Shown: positions 35,389 through 44,292, counted from the stretch's first letter. The stretch: DNA of 45,498 nucleotides from Pararhodospirillum photometricum DSM 122 (GCF_000284415.1 NC_017059.1:3052160-3097657); one strand, 5' to 3'. Notes: generated from the sequence alone by a model not told the origin. Made by a program: numbers and translations.

Positions 35389-35401
35389 TTTCAAGGTGTT
35401 T
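35389..35401 (+). promoter_or_regulatory. Possible IHF site between NifA site and promoter
   Basis: TTTCAA-GGTG-TTT in an AT-rich stretch matches the IHF consensus (WATCAR-N4-TTR) except at the second and last positions. Its place between activator site and -24/-12 fits DNA bending by IHF. Confidence 0.45.
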
Positions 35402-35438
35402 TCACCGTTTCAGCACATCTGTGTCGCCTTCCGCCCCC

Positions 35439-35454
35439 TGTCGTAAACACGACA
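35439..35454. promoter_or_regulatory. NifA upstream activator sequence
   Basis: TGTCGTAAACACGACA fits TGT-N10-ACA exactly and is nearly palindromic. It lies about 90-105 bases upstream of the -24 element, the usual distance. Confidence 0.88.
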
Positions 35455-35718
35455 AACCCCCGACACCCTGTCGGGCCCCTGTCGCGGAGCCAACAGCCGC
35501 CCGGTTTTTCCCCGGGGGCCGCGTTCGAAGAAGAAGGCGGGGGAGGCCGGGCTGCCCTAGGACTCTCCTTCCTGAGGGGGGCGCCGACCGATTGCCCGGG
35601 GCGGGGGGCGGTTTTCCGTTCCTTCGCTCCAACGAAAGTGCTAAGGAATCAGGCATCTTAAACCGGCAGGAATGCAAACCGGGCACTCAGGTCCGTCGAG
35701 GCTCATCAAGGGGGCATC

Positions 35719-36549
35719 ATGTGGGATTCAACCGAGCGGCTGCCCTCCATCGGCCACAGCACCAATCTGGTCGGTATCCCCACCGACTTGCTGGCCAACC
35801 CCCAGTTCAACGACGCCGCCCCGCCCATGCATATTTCCGGCGTGCGCGAAATGAACGGCAGTCTGTTCGAGATGCTCGCTCAGGCCCCCGACCTGGAGAG
35901 CGCCGGCGAGGCCTTTTATAAGTACATGGCCGCCGTCTATGGCCTGGACCCCGAGCAGCAGGAAGGCCCGCCTCCGGCCAAAGGCGCCGTGCGGCGGTTT
36001 CGCTCCAGTTATCTGCGCCTGCTCAAGGGCTGGGGCTACGATACCAATGCCCGCGAAGGGGCCGTGCTCAAGGGCTGGGTCGAGAGCCGCTTTGGCCTAT
36101 TCCCCACCTTCCACAAGGCTCCCATCCCGCGCATCACGGCCCCTAGCTGGGCCGTCTATGTCGAGGAGAAGATGGCATCGCGCTTTCACAACAACGCGAT
36201 CTACTCTCAGTTGGATTTGCTGTACGAGTTTTGCCAGTGGGCCATCGACCGCTTCATGGCCCCCGAGGGCCGCAAGATCCGCCTCTATCGCGGGGTCAAC
36301 GATTTCACCGAGCACCAGCGCGTCGAGCAGGTGGACAATCGCACGGTGATCATTCGCCTCAACAATCTCGTGTCGTTTTCCTCGGATCGCTCGGTCGCCG
36401 ATTGTTTTGGCGACACCATCCTTGAAGCTTGGGTTCCCACATCCAAAATCGTGTTTTTCAACACCTTGCTGCCCACCCATCCCTTAAACGGGGAAGGCGA
36501 ATATCTCGTGGTCGGCGGGGACTATCTGGTGAAGGCAACCTACCTGTGA
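35719..36549 (+). CDS. draT: NAD+-dinitrogen-reductase ADP-D-ribosyltransferase DraT
   Basis: 276 residues, the length of R. rubrum DraT. It switches nitrogenase off by ADP-ribosylating one arginine of NifH in darkness or after ammonium. Recognisable stretches are STNLVGIPTDLLANPQFN (about 14-31), KGWVESRFGLFPTFHK, IRLYRGVNDFTEHQ (likely NAD-binding arginine region) and NNLVSFSSDRSVADCFGD. AAGGGGGCATC precedes ATG 35719. It is divergent from nifH and 31 bases before draG. Confidence 0.96.
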   Translation: MWDSTERLPSIGHSTNLVGIPTDLLANPQFNDAAPPMHISGVREMNGSLFEMLAQAPDLESAGEAFYKYMAAVYGLDPEQQEGPPPAKGAVRRFRSSYLRLLKGWGYDTNAREGAVLKGWVESRFGLFPTFHKAPIPRITAPSWAVYVEEKMASRFHNNAIYSQLDLLYEFCQWAIDRFMAPEGRKIRLYRGVNDFTEHQRVEQVDNRTVIIRLNNLVSFSSDRSVADCFGDTILEAWVPTSKIVFFNTLLPTHPLNGEGEYLVVGGDYLVKATYL

Positions 36550-36580
36550 CCTTGGCACCGATTTTAGAGGAGGGCCGGCC

Positions 36581-37468
36581 GTGAGCCCGCCCTCCGTTCA
36601 CGAGCGCGCGCTCGGCGCCTATCTCGGCTTGGCCGTGGGCGATGCGTTGGGCGCTACCGTCGAGTTCATGACTCCCGGCGAAATCGCCCACCAGCATGGC
36701 CTTCATAGCAAGATGATCGGCGGCGGCTGGTTGCGCCTGCGCCCGGGGCAAGTCACCGACGATACCGAGATGGCCCTCGCCCTGGGGCGCTCCTTGTGCA
36801 GCAAAAAGACCCTTGATGTGGTCGATGTGTGCGAGGAATTCGCCCTGTGGCTTAAGTCTCGGCCGGTGGACGTGGGCAATACCTGTCGGCGCGGCATCCG
36901 GCGCTACATCAACCACGCCACCACCGAAGCCCCCTACCACGACGGCGACGGCGGCAACGGCGCGGCCATGCGCACCTTGCCCATTGCGCTTGCCACCTTG
37001 AACCGGCCCGACCTTCTGGAGCCCTGGGCCATGCTCCAGGCCCATACCACCCATAATCATCCCTTGTCGGATGCCGCCACGGTCTCCCTCACCCGCATGG
37101 CTTCCCTGCTGGTTCTGGGGCAGGGCATGAAGGCGTGTCGCGAGGAGGCCAACCGCTTGGTGGCCGTCCATCGTGAGTTCCGCTTCGACCCCTACCACGG
37201 CCAGTCCTCGGCCTTCGTGGTCGATACCCTGCAAACCGTGCTGCACTATTATTTTGTGACCGACAGCTTTCGCAACTGCCTGATCCGCACCGTCAATCAA
37301 GGTGGCGATGCCGATACCACCGGGGCCATCGCCGGTATGCTGGCCGGCGCCACCTACGGCGTTCAGGAAATTCCCTGGAGCTGGCTGTCCAAGCTGGACC
37401 CCAAGATTACCCGGGAAATCCACCGTCAGGTCGAAGACCTGCTCAGTCTCTCGGATATTCCCTCCTGA
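36581..37468 (+). CDS. draG: ADP-ribosyl-[dinitrogen reductase] glycohydrolase DraG
   Basis: 295 residues. Removes ADP-ribose from NifH and so reactivates it; a binuclear manganese enzyme. Metal ligands visible: TDDTEM (about 58-63), Asp and Glu of the FMTPGEIAHQHGLHSK region, and GGDADTTGAIAGMLAGA near the C-terminus. Start is GTG 36581, chosen for the GAGGAGGG site 7 bases upstream and the fit of MSPPSVHERALGAYLGLAVGD-like N-terminus. Converges with nudF 57 bases on; a GGGGGCGCCCCC palindrome (37496-37507) lies between. Confidence 0.96.
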   Translation: MSPPSVHERALGAYLGLAVGDALGATVEFMTPGEIAHQHGLHSKMIGGGWLRLRPGQVTDDTEMALALGRSLCSKKTLDVVDVCEEFALWLKSRPVDVGNTCRRGIRRYINHATTEAPYHDGDGGNGAAMRTLPIALATLNRPDLLEPWAMLQAHTTHNHPLSDAATVSLTRMASLLVLGQGMKACREEANRLVAVHREFRFDPYHGQSSAFVVDTLQTVLHYYFVTDSFRNCLIRTVNQGGDADTTGAIAGMLAGATYGVQEIPWSWLSKLDPKITREIHRQVEDLLSLSDIPS

Positions 37469-37525
37469 GATCTGGCCCGCTTGAAGACCTGGGCCGGGGG
37501 CGCCCCCACCCCCGACCGTTTCCCC

Positions 37526-38125
37526 TTAAGCCCACCGTGCCCGCAGCGCCTCGCGATGAAGCGCCAACCACTGCATGGCAACCAAGGCCGTCGCATTGGT
37601 AAAGCGCCCCGCCTGAAGCCACGCCAGGGCCTCGGTTGCCGGGAGCGCAAAAACCCGGATGTCCTCCCCTTCCGCCGCCACCCCATGGATGCCACCGGCC
37701 TGGCTCGCGTCCACCCGGCCGCAATAGATCGTCACGGTCTCGGTCAAAATGCCGGGCGACACAAAAATCCGCCCCACCGGCTCCAGCGCTTCCACGGCCA
37801 AGCCGCATTCCTCAAGGCTTTCACGCCGGGCCACCGCCTCAGCGGTTTCGCCGTCCTCAATAATGCCGGCCACGATTTCCAGCATCCAGCCGGTCTCGCC
37901 CGCCGCCCACACCCCGGGGCGGAACTGCTCCAGCAGCACCACCGTGTCGGTCCCGGGATCGTAAGGCAGAACCGCCACCGCATGGCCCCGCTCGATCACC
38001 TCGCGCCGGACCTCGGGACCCTGGCCCCCGGCAAACAATTCGTGACGCAAGCGGATCCGATCCACCTGGAGATAGCCCTTGTAGGCGGTTTCGCGGGCAA
38101 TGATCTCAACCTTGCTGGGCGGCAT
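37526..38125 (-). CDS. nudF: NudF-type ADP-ribose pyrophosphatase
   Basis: 199 residues from ATG 38125 (AGAAAGGA upstream; the open frame extends upstream through repeat DNA and should not be translated). Nudix box GIIEDGETAEAVARRESLEECG conforms fully, preceded by WMLEIVAGI as in ADP-ribose hydrolases. It would split ADP-ribose to AMP and ribose 5-phosphate. The neighbourhood is suggestive: DraG releases ADP-ribose. A general housekeeping role remains equally likely. Separated from rsmD by the composite palindrome. Confidence 0.88.
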   Translation of the reverse strand: MPPSKVEIIARETAYKGYLQVDRIRLRHELFAGGQGPEVRREVIERGHAVAVLPYDPGTDTVVLLEQFRPGVWAAGETGWMLEIVAGIIEDGETAEAVARRESLEECGLAVEALEPVGRIFVSPGILTETVTIYCGRVDASQAGGIHGVAAEGEDIRVFALPATEALAWLQAGRFTNATALVAMQWLALHREALRARWA

Positions 38126-38164
38126 AGGCGGTCCTTTCTGTTGCGACGAGGGGAGGGGGCTCGA

Positions 38165-38366
38165 CGCGGCAACGCGGGGCTGCCGCCCCGGACCCCGCCT
38201 GGGGCGATGCCCCAGACCCCCTTTTCTTTCGTTCATGACACTCCACCTCCCCCCCTTTTGAAAAGCGCGCTTTTCAAAAGGGGGGGAGGTGGAGTGTCAA
38301 TTAATAAAAGAAGGGGAGGTCTGGAGGCATCGCCTCCAGGCGGGGTCCGGGGCGGTAGCCCCGTGT
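38165..38366. repeat. Composite inverted repeat with a 64-bp perfect palindrome at its centre
   Basis: 38236-38299 is a perfect 64-base palindrome (centre between 38267 and 38268; arms start TGACACTCCACCTCC). It is flanked by two related, inverted G/C-rich blocks: left about 38170-38226 (GGGGCTGCCGCCCCGGACCC ...) and right about 38308-38366 (reverse complement GGGGCTACCGCCCCGGACCC ...). Each block contains its own short hairpin (TGGGGCGATGCCCCA; TGGAGGCGATGCCTCCA). No open frame lies inside. Confidence 0.92.
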
Positions 38367-38373
38367 CACCGCG

Positions 38374-38943
38374 CTAAGCCGCCCCCCAGCGTAAGAACGT
38401 CAGCCTCGGCCGTCCCTGGGTCCGTTCATCCACCACGCTAAACCCGTCGGGCCACGCTGGCGCCGGGGCTCGTCCATCGCTTTCGGCATAGACGAGGCAG
38501 CCCGGTGCCAGCCAGCCCGTTGTGGCCAGAGCGACGAGGGCGGGTTCGAGCAGGCTCTGGGCATAGGGCGGATCGAGGAGGGCCAAGCCGACCGGTTCGT
38601 CGGGGGGCGGGGGGCGGCAGGCATCCACGCGTCGCACCGCCGTCCTTGCCTGGGCTTGGCACGCCGCCACATTGGCCCGCACCACCGCCAGCGCCGCCGC
38701 GTCGGTCTCGAAAAAGGTGGCGCTCGCCGCGCCTTGCGAAAGCGCTTCCAGCCCCAGGGCGCCCGAACCGGCAAAGGCATCCAGCACCCGGGCGTCCTTG
38801 AGGGAAAAGCCGTCGCGGCCCTCGAAGCGGTGGGTCACGATGTTGAACACCGCGCCGCGTGCCCGGTCGCCGGTGGGGCGCACCCCCAGGCCCGGCGGCA
38901 CGGCGAGGGTGCGGCCTCGCCAGCGCCCGGCCACGATCCTCAT
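38374..38943 (-). CDS. rsmD: 16S rRNA m2G966 methyltransferase RsmD
   Basis: 189 residues from ATG 38943 (the in-frame upstream part belongs to the spacer and rluB end). MRIVAGRWRGRTL is the family start; VLDAFAGSGALGLEALSQGA is the SAM loop (about 51-70) and LLDPPYAQ the catalytic (N/D)PPY motif. It methylates G966 of 16S rRNA. 94 bases after rluB, the usual order rluB-rsmD. Confidence 0.93.
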   Translation of the reverse strand: MRIVAGRWRGRTLAVPPGLGVRPTGDRARGAVFNIVTHRFEGRDGFSLKDARVLDAFAGSGALGLEALSQGAASATFFETDAAALAVVRANVAACQAQARTAVRRVDACRPPPPDEPVGLALLDPPYAQSLLEPALVALATTGWLAPGCLVYAESDGRAPAPAWPDGFSVVDERTQGRPRLTFLRWGAA

Positions 38944-39037
38944 CGCTTGCCGCCGGCGTCGCGTCCGCCTGAGGCTTTGGCTCCCGTGGGGGCGCACGCT
39001 CGTCGTCCGGCCGCCCGAGGTCCGGGGGCTGGGTCCT

Positions 39038-39877
39038 TTAGTGTGTGCCCGATCGCCTTGAGCCCCGGCGTTGCTTCCCCGTTTGGCTTTTGTCGTCGCG
39101 GTCATGGGGGCGGGGCGGGGCGGGGGGGGCCAGCTTGCCCAATTGCTCGCGCAGGATCTTGCCCGGCACCTCTTCGACCGCGCCGGGGGCCAGTTGCCCC
39201 AACTGGAAGGGGCCATAGGCCACCCGGATCAGGCGGCTGACGGGCAGGCCCAGGTGCTCCATGACCCGGCGGATCTCGCGGTTGCGTCCCTCGCGTAGCG
39301 ACACCGAGAGCCACGCGTTGGAGGCCTGCTGGCGCTCGAGAACCGCCTTGATCGGGCCGTAGGTCACGCCTTCAATGGTGATGCCGTTCTCCAGGCTGGC
39401 CAGACGCACCGGGTCGGGGGTACCAAACACCCGCACGCGGTAGCGCCGCAGCCAGCCCTGGGCCGGCAGTTCCAAGTCGCGGGCTAGGGCGCCGTCGTTG
39501 GTCAGCAGCAAAAGCCCCTCGGAGTCCAGGTCGAGGCGCCCCACCTTGATGACGCGGGGCATGTCCGCTGGGAGGCGCTCGAACAACGTCGGTCGCCCTT
39601 GGGGATCGTGGTTGGTTGTCACCAAGCCGGCTGGCTTGTGGTAGCGCCACAGGCGGGTGGCGGGCTTCTCCGGTAAGGGCTTGTTATCGACCATCACCTG
39701 GTCGCTGGGGCCCACCAGGGTGGCCGGGGTGCTCACCGGCTGGCCGTTGAGGCGAACCCGCCCGGCAGCGATCAGTTCCTCGGCGTCGCGGCGCGAGCAC
39801 ACGCCGGCGCGGGCAATGACCTTGGCGAGGCGCTCACCCGCGCTGGGGGAAGGTGTCGGCTTGGGCGGTGCATTCAT
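39038..39877 (-). CDS. rluB: 23S rRNA pseudouridine synthase RluB
   Basis: 279 residues from ATG 39877 (CGGAGACC upstream). N-terminal S4 domain (RLAKVIARAGVCSRRDAEEL), then the synthase domain with the catalytic aspartate in VGRLDLDSEGLLLLTND and SLREGRNREIRRVMEHLGL. Makes pseudouridine 2605 of 23S rRNA. The basic C-terminal tail (after about 250) is typical of alphaproteobacteria but short. The start overlaps the puuD stop by four bases (ATGA). Confidence 0.94.
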   Translation of the reverse strand: MNAPPKPTPSPSAGERLAKVIARAGVCSRRDAEELIAAGRVRLNGQPVSTPATLVGPSDQVMVDNKPLPEKPATRLWRYHKPAGLVTTNHDPQGRPTLFERLPADMPRVIKVGRLDLDSEGLLLLTNDGALARDLELPAQGWLRRYRVRVFGTPDPVRLASLENGITIEGVTYGPIKAVLERQQASNAWLSVSLREGRNREIRRVMEHLGLPVSRLIRVAYGPFQLGQLAPGAVEEVPGKILREQLGKLAPPAPPRPHDRDDKSQTGKQRRGSRRSGTH

Positions 39878-40596
39878 GAGCGGTCTCCGGCGGCCGCAAC
39901 CAAGGCCGTGAACAAGGCGGTGTCGGCGGGGGTGATGTGATATTCGGGATGCCATTGCACCCCAAGACGGAAGCGGCCCTGCGGATCCTCGATCCCCTCG
40001 ATCACACCATCGGCCGCGCGGGCGTTGACAACGAGGGTATCGGGGACCGTGGCCACGGCTTGGTGGTGGGCACTGTTGACCGCCACGGTGGTCTGGCCAA
40101 CGATGCTGTGCAGCAAGGTGCCGGGAACCACGGTGACGTTGTGCCCAGCCTCGGTACGGGGATTGGGCTGCTCGTGGGCCAAGGCGCCGGGCACCGCGTC
40201 GGGAATGTGCTGATGCAAGGTCGCGCCCAGGGCCACGGCCAAGAGCTGCTGCCCGCCGCAAATGCCCAACACCGGCAGATCTCGCGTCAGCACCCCTTTG
40301 AGCAAGGCCAGTTCGAAGGCGGTGCGCCGTTGCTTCAAGACCACGCTGTGGTGGCGGCTGGTGGCGCCGAACAAGGCGGGATCCACGTCAAAGGCGCCCC
40401 CGGTGATCAGGAGGCCATCAATCAGGTCCAAAACGTCGGGCACGGTGGTGACGTCATGGGGCAGGATGACGGCCAGCCCTCCGGCGGCGGTGACCGCGTC
40501 GCAATAGTTATGGCGCAAGGCATACCAGGGAAGGGCGGAATATCCGCCGCCCTGTTCCTCGCTGTCGGCGGTGATGCCGATGACGGGTCGTCGCAC
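39874..40596 (-). CDS. puuD: Class I glutamine amidotransferase, gamma-glutamyl-GABA hydrolase (PuuD) type
   Basis: 240 residues. Nucleophile Cys in PVLGICGGQQLLAVALGA (about 108-125) and the His-Glu of QWHPEYH near residue 220 complete the triad; LITGGAFDVDPALFG is typical of the PuuD family, which splits gamma-glutamyl compounds in polyamine or GABA use. No other puu genes are near, so the substrate is open. Its first codon lies only 11 bases from the divergent amidase frame. Confidence 0.85.
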   Translation of the reverse strand: MRRPVIGITADSEEQGGGYSALPWYALRHNYCDAVTAAGGLAVILPHDVTTVPDVLDLIDGLLITGGAFDVDPALFGATSRHHSVVLKQRRTAFELALLKGVLTRDLPVLGICGGQQLLAVALGATLHQHIPDAVPGALAHEQPNPRTEAGHNVTVVPGTLLHSIVGQTTVAVNSAHHQAVATVPDTLVVNARAADGVIEGIEDPQGRFRLGVQWHPEYHITPADTALFTALVAAAGDRS

Positions 40597-40607
40597 CGAC
40601 GCCTCCC

Positions 40608-41474
40608 GTGAGTCGAGAAGGGGGGGAAGTTTTTTATTCCGACCTGCCCGAGGCCCAGGCCGGGGGGGCCGTCATGGTCCGTTTGGCCGATGGCCAGCGC
40701 GTCCCCGTGCCGCCGCGCAAGCCCGCCGTGCCCGCCGGCGCTCCCGTGGCCGCGACGCTGGCGGCTCAGCCCGTGCGCCGCCCCACCATCGTGCTCGACC
40801 CTGGCCACGGGGGACGTGATCCCGGGGCCATCAGTCCGTCGGGCCAGTATGAAAAAGACCTGACCCTGACCATGGGGCGCGAGTTGCGCAAGACCCTGGA
40901 GGGAACCGGCCGCTATCGGGTGGTCATGACCCGCTCCGACGACCGCTCCATTGCCTTGCGCGACCGCATCGCCCTTGGGCGGCAGGCCGAGGGGGACTTG
41001 TTCATTTCCCTGCATGCCGACGCCATGCGCGACCCCGGGGTGCGGGGCTTGTCGGTCTACACCCTGTCAGAAACCGCCTCCGATGCCGAGGCCGGCGCCC
41101 TGGCCGACCGCGAAAACAAGGCGGACATCCTGCTCAACGCCGACTTGTCCAACCAATCGCCCGACGTGGCCAACATCTTGATTGATCTGGCCCAGCGCGC
41201 GACCATGAACAACTCGGCCCTCTTTGCCAACACCTTGATTCGCAACCTCCCCGGCGACGTGCGCAAGCTGATCAAGACCCATCGTTCCGCCGGCTTCGCC
41301 GTCCTCAAGGCCCCCGACATGCCCTCCGTTCTCGTCGAGATGGGGTTCTTGTCCAATCAGACCGACGAAAATCTCTTGCGGACCGCCGGCTACCGGTCCA
41401 AGCTCGCCGATGCGATCGTCCGCAGCATCGACGATTATACCGTTCTTCAGCAGCAGCGGGCTGGGCGTCCTTAA
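40608..41474 (+). CDS. amiC: N-acetylmuramoyl-L-alanine amidase (AmiC type), N-terminally truncated
   Basis: 288 residues if GTG 40608 starts, 266 from ATG 40674. The Amidase_3 catalytic domain is complete, with the zinc ligands and catalytic glutamates in LDPGHGGRDPGA, YEKDLTL, FISLHADA and VEMGFLSNQTDE. What is missing is the signal peptide and AMIN domain that alphaproteobacterial AmiC has in about its first 170 residues. An in-frame stop at 40581-40583 and the complete divergent puuD exclude an upstream continuation. Without export it could not reach peptidoglycan, so the gene may be inactive or have been rearranged. mrcA follows, as in related genomes. Confidence 0.85.
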   Translation: MSREGGEVFYSDLPEAQAGGAVMVRLADGQRVPVPPRKPAVPAGAPVAATLAAQPVRRPTIVLDPGHGGRDPGAISPSGQYEKDLTLTMGRELRKTLEGTGRYRVVMTRSDDRSIALRDRIALGRQAEGDLFISLHADAMRDPGVRGLSVYTLSETASDAEAGALADRENKADILLNADLSNQSPDVANILIDLAQRATMNNSALFANTLIRNLPGDVRKLIKTHRSAGFAVLKAPDMPSVLVEMGFLSNQTDENLLRTAGYRSKLADAIVRSIDDYTVLQQQRAGRP

Positions 41475-41627
41475 GGGGGCGACCAAGGCCGGCGCTTCTG
41501 TCTTTGGACCCTCGCAGGGGACCCAAAGGCGAGCGCCGCGCCGTGCGGACGGGATATCGCCTGGCGTGTCTTGTCCCGCCAGGGTGGGGGGAAGCCTCCC
41601 CTAGCGTCCTGACTTCTGGAGCGCGGA

Positions 41628-44168
41628 TTGTCGTCCATGATGAGGATTGTCCTGACCCTGGCCCTGGTTTCCCTGATGGGGGGTGCCGGGGGAGTGGCCG
41701 TGATTGCCAACCGCTTTGGCGGCGATTTGCCCGACTATCGGGCCTTGGCCAATTACGAGCCTGCCATTACCACCCGCGTGCTGGCCAGCGATGGCCGCTT
41801 GATGGCCGAATATGCCATTGAGCGTCGGGTTTACGTGCCGATTCAGGCCATTCCCCAGACGGTGATCAACGCGTTCCTTTCCGCCGAGGACAAGAATTTT
41901 TACGAGCATTCGGGGGTGGACTTCGTCGGCCTGTTCCGCGCCGTGGTCACCAACGTGCGCAATGTGGGCTCCGGGCGCCGGCCGGTGGGCGCCTCCACCA
42001 TCACCCAGCAGGTCGCCAAGAATTTCTTGCTGTCGAGCGAAGTCTCCATTGATCGCAAGGTCAAGGAGGCCATTTTGGCGTTTCGCATCGAGCAGGCCTT
42101 TTCCAAAGATCGAATCTTGGAATTGTACCTGAACGAGATTTATCTCGGCCAGGGGTCCTATGGCGTTGCGGCGGCCGCCATGAATTACTTCAACAAGGGG
42201 CTCGACGAGCTGACCGTGGCTGAGGCGGCCTACCTGGCAGCCCTGCCCAAGGCTCCCAACAACTACCACCCCACCCGCAAGGCCGAGGCGGCCCGGGCCC
42301 GGCGCAACTGGGTCTTGGAGCGCATGGCCGAGGATGGCCACATCACCAAAGAACAGGCCGAGGCGGGGGCCGCCGAACCCTTGGTCGTGCGCGAGCGCGA
42401 CGAGGCGCGCATCGTGCGCCATGCCGAGTTCTTTTCCGAGGACGTTCGCCGCCAGTTGCAGGCCCGCTACGGCGAGGAGGCCTTGTACAAGGGCGGCATG
42501 TATGTGCGCACAACCTTGGATCCGCGTTTGCAGGACATCGCCACCGACGCCCTGCGGAATGGCTTGATCAATTATGACCAGCGCCACGGCTATCGCGGTC
42601 CCGTCGCCAGCTTGCCCACTGTCAACGGCTGGAAAGAGCTTCTTACCGCCATTCCCGCTCCGCCCGGCCTGCCCGAGATGTGGCGCGTGGCCGTGGTCTT
42701 GCGCCTGGATCCGGGCGAGGCCCGCCTGGGCTTCACCGATGGCTATGGCGGCTCGATCCCGACCGCCGAACTGGCCTGGGCCCGCCCGCTGCAAAATGGC
42801 CGCCTGGGCGCCGCCCCGCGTAAGCCCGCCGACATCTTGAAAGTCGGCGACGTGATCTTGGTCGAGGCTCTCAAGGCCAACGCCAAGGGCAAGCCCTATC
42901 CCAACGGTACCTTCGCCCTGCGCCAGATGCCCGAGGTTGAGGGCGCTCTGGTCGCCATGGATCCCCACACCGGGCGCGTGTTGGCCATGGTCGGCGGCTT
43001 TTCCCGCGGGCGCAGCGAGTTCAACCGCGCGACCCAGGCCAAGCGTCAACCCGGCTCGGCCTTCAAGCCCTTTGTCTATCTGTCGGCCCTCGATCACGGC
43101 TATACCCCGGCCACCATCATTCTCGATGCCCCCTTCGTGTACGATCCCGGCCCGGGTCAGCCGCTCTGGCGGCCCAAAAACTACAGCGGCCAATACTACG
43201 GCCCCACCACCTTGCGCGTCGGCATCGAGATGTCGCGCAATCTGATGACCGTGCGCTTGGCCAACGCCGTGGGCATGGATGTGGTGGCCCAGACCGCCGA
43301 GCGCTTTGGCGTGGTCGAGACCATGCCCCGGGTGCTTGCCGCCTCGCTGGGGGCGGTGGAAACCACGGTCATGAACCTGACCACCGCCTATGCCATGCTG
43401 GTGAACGGCGGTCGGCGCATTGAGCCCACGCTCATCGATCGTATCCAAGACCGCAACGGCAAGACCGTGTACCGCCACGATCAGCGCCCGTGCGACACCT
43501 GTTTGGCCTCCCAACCCGGGGCTGTACCGGTGATCGTCGATAACCGCGAGCAGATGACCGACCCGCTCTCGGCGTATCAAATGGTCTCGATCTTGCAAGG
43601 GGTGGTCCAGCGCGGGACCGGCTCCAAGGTGCGCGCCGTGGGCAAGACCGTTGCCGGTAAGACCGGAACCTCCAACGACAGCCTCGATACTTGGTTTGTG
43701 GGCTTCTCGCCCGATCTGGTGTGCGGGGTGTTCGTGGGCTACGACGAGCCGCGCTCGCTGGGCGGGCATGAGGCCGGCTCGACCACGGCGGCGCCGATCT
43801 TTACCGCCTTCATGAAGGAAGCCCTGGCCGACAAGCCCGACCTGCCGTTTCGCGTGCCGCCTGGCATCAAGTTCGTGCGCATTGATCGCCACACCGGCCA
43901 GCGCGCCGGACCCGGATCGCCGGAAGCCCTCCTGGAGGCCTTCAAGCCCGGCACCGAGCCCAGCGATGCCCAGGTGGTGATTGACGGCTCGGCACCGACC
44001 CCCCTGGGGGCGGATCCGGCGACCTGGGGGGCCGCCCCGGCCGATGGGACTTTGCCGCCGGTCGGGGGGCAGGTTCTGGCTCCGGTGCAGGCGCCGGCGT
44101 GGGAGGGAGCGGCACCGGTGCCCTCGGGAGCGCCCGAGACCGCACCGTCAGCCGGCGGGCTGTACTAA
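41628..44168 (+). CDS. mrcA: Penicillin-binding protein 1A
   Basis: 846 residues from TTG 41628, or about 843 from ATG 41637; GGAG at 41617-41620 favours TTG. N-terminal membrane anchor (about 5-28), glycosyltransferase-51 domain with catalytic glutamate in SAEDKNFYEHSGVD, ASTITQQVAKN and YLNEIYLGQGSYG, then the transpeptidase with SxxK (Ser477-Ala-Phe-Lys480 in QPGSAFKPF), SRN (EMSRNLM) and KTG (Lys678, VAGKTGTSND). The C-terminus is a long proline/alanine-rich tail. It builds cell wall in the periplasm. Followed by a strong terminator and prfB. Confidence 0.96.
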   Translation: MSSMMRIVLTLALVSLMGGAGGVAVIANRFGGDLPDYRALANYEPAITTRVLASDGRLMAEYAIERRVYVPIQAIPQTVINAFLSAEDKNFYEHSGVDFVGLFRAVVTNVRNVGSGRRPVGASTITQQVAKNFLLSSEVSIDRKVKEAILAFRIEQAFSKDRILELYLNEIYLGQGSYGVAAAAMNYFNKGLDELTVAEAAYLAALPKAPNNYHPTRKAEAARARRNWVLERMAEDGHITKEQAEAGAAEPLVVRERDEARIVRHAEFFSEDVRRQLQARYGEEALYKGGMYVRTTLDPRLQDIATDALRNGLINYDQRHGYRGPVASLPTVNGWKELLTAIPAPPGLPEMWRVAVVLRLDPGEARLGFTDGYGGSIPTAELAWARPLQNGRLGAAPRKPADILKVGDVILVEALKANAKGKPYPNGTFALRQMPEVEGALVAMDPHTGRVLAMVGGFSRGRSEFNRATQAKRQPGSAFKPFVYLSALDHGYTPATIILDAPFVYDPGPGQPLWRPKNYSGQYYGPTTLRVGIEMSRNLMTVRLANAVGMDVVAQTAERFGVVETMPRVLAASLGAVETTVMNLTTAYAMLVNGGRRIEPTLIDRIQDRNGKTVYRHDQRPCDTCLASQPGAVPVIVDNREQMTDPLSAYQMVSILQGVVQRGTGSKVRAVGKTVAGKTGTSNDSLDTWFVGFSPDLVCGVFVGYDEPRSLGGHEAGSTTAAPIFTAFMKEALADKPDLPFRVPPGIKFVRIDRHTGQRAGPGSPEALLEAFKPGTEPSDAQVVIDGSAPTPLGADPATWGAAPADGTLPPVGGQVLAPVQAPAWEGAAPVPSGAPETAPSAGGLY

Positions 44169-44174
44169 AAAGAC

Positions 44175-44222
44175 GGGAAGGCCGGGGAGGCCTACCTCCC
44201 CGGCCTTCCCTTGTTTTTTTGT
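44175..44222 (+). terminator. Rho-independent terminator of mrcA
   Basis: GGGAAGGCCGGGGAGG (44175-44190) pairs perfectly over 16 bases with CCTCCCCGGCCTTCCC (44195-44210), loop CCTA, then TTGTTTTTTTGTT. It is the strongest terminator in the window. Confidence 0.95.
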
Positions 44223-44292
44223 TGCAAGCGGGGACGTGGCGCGGCACGGTGCCCCCCACCTTCCCCCCTCTCATGAAAGGGTTCACCGCTTC

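Noticed and set aside
36551..36566. TGGCACCGATTTTAG before draG as a sigma-54 promoter
   Set aside because: The TGGCAC part fits but the -12 GC is absent, and draG sits 31 bases after draT with a good ribosome site, so a shared transcript is more likely.
37496..37507. GGGGGCGCCCCC between draG and nudF as a terminator
   Set aside because: A short palindrome with no T-tract on either side; could be chance in such GC-rich DNA, so not listed as a feature.
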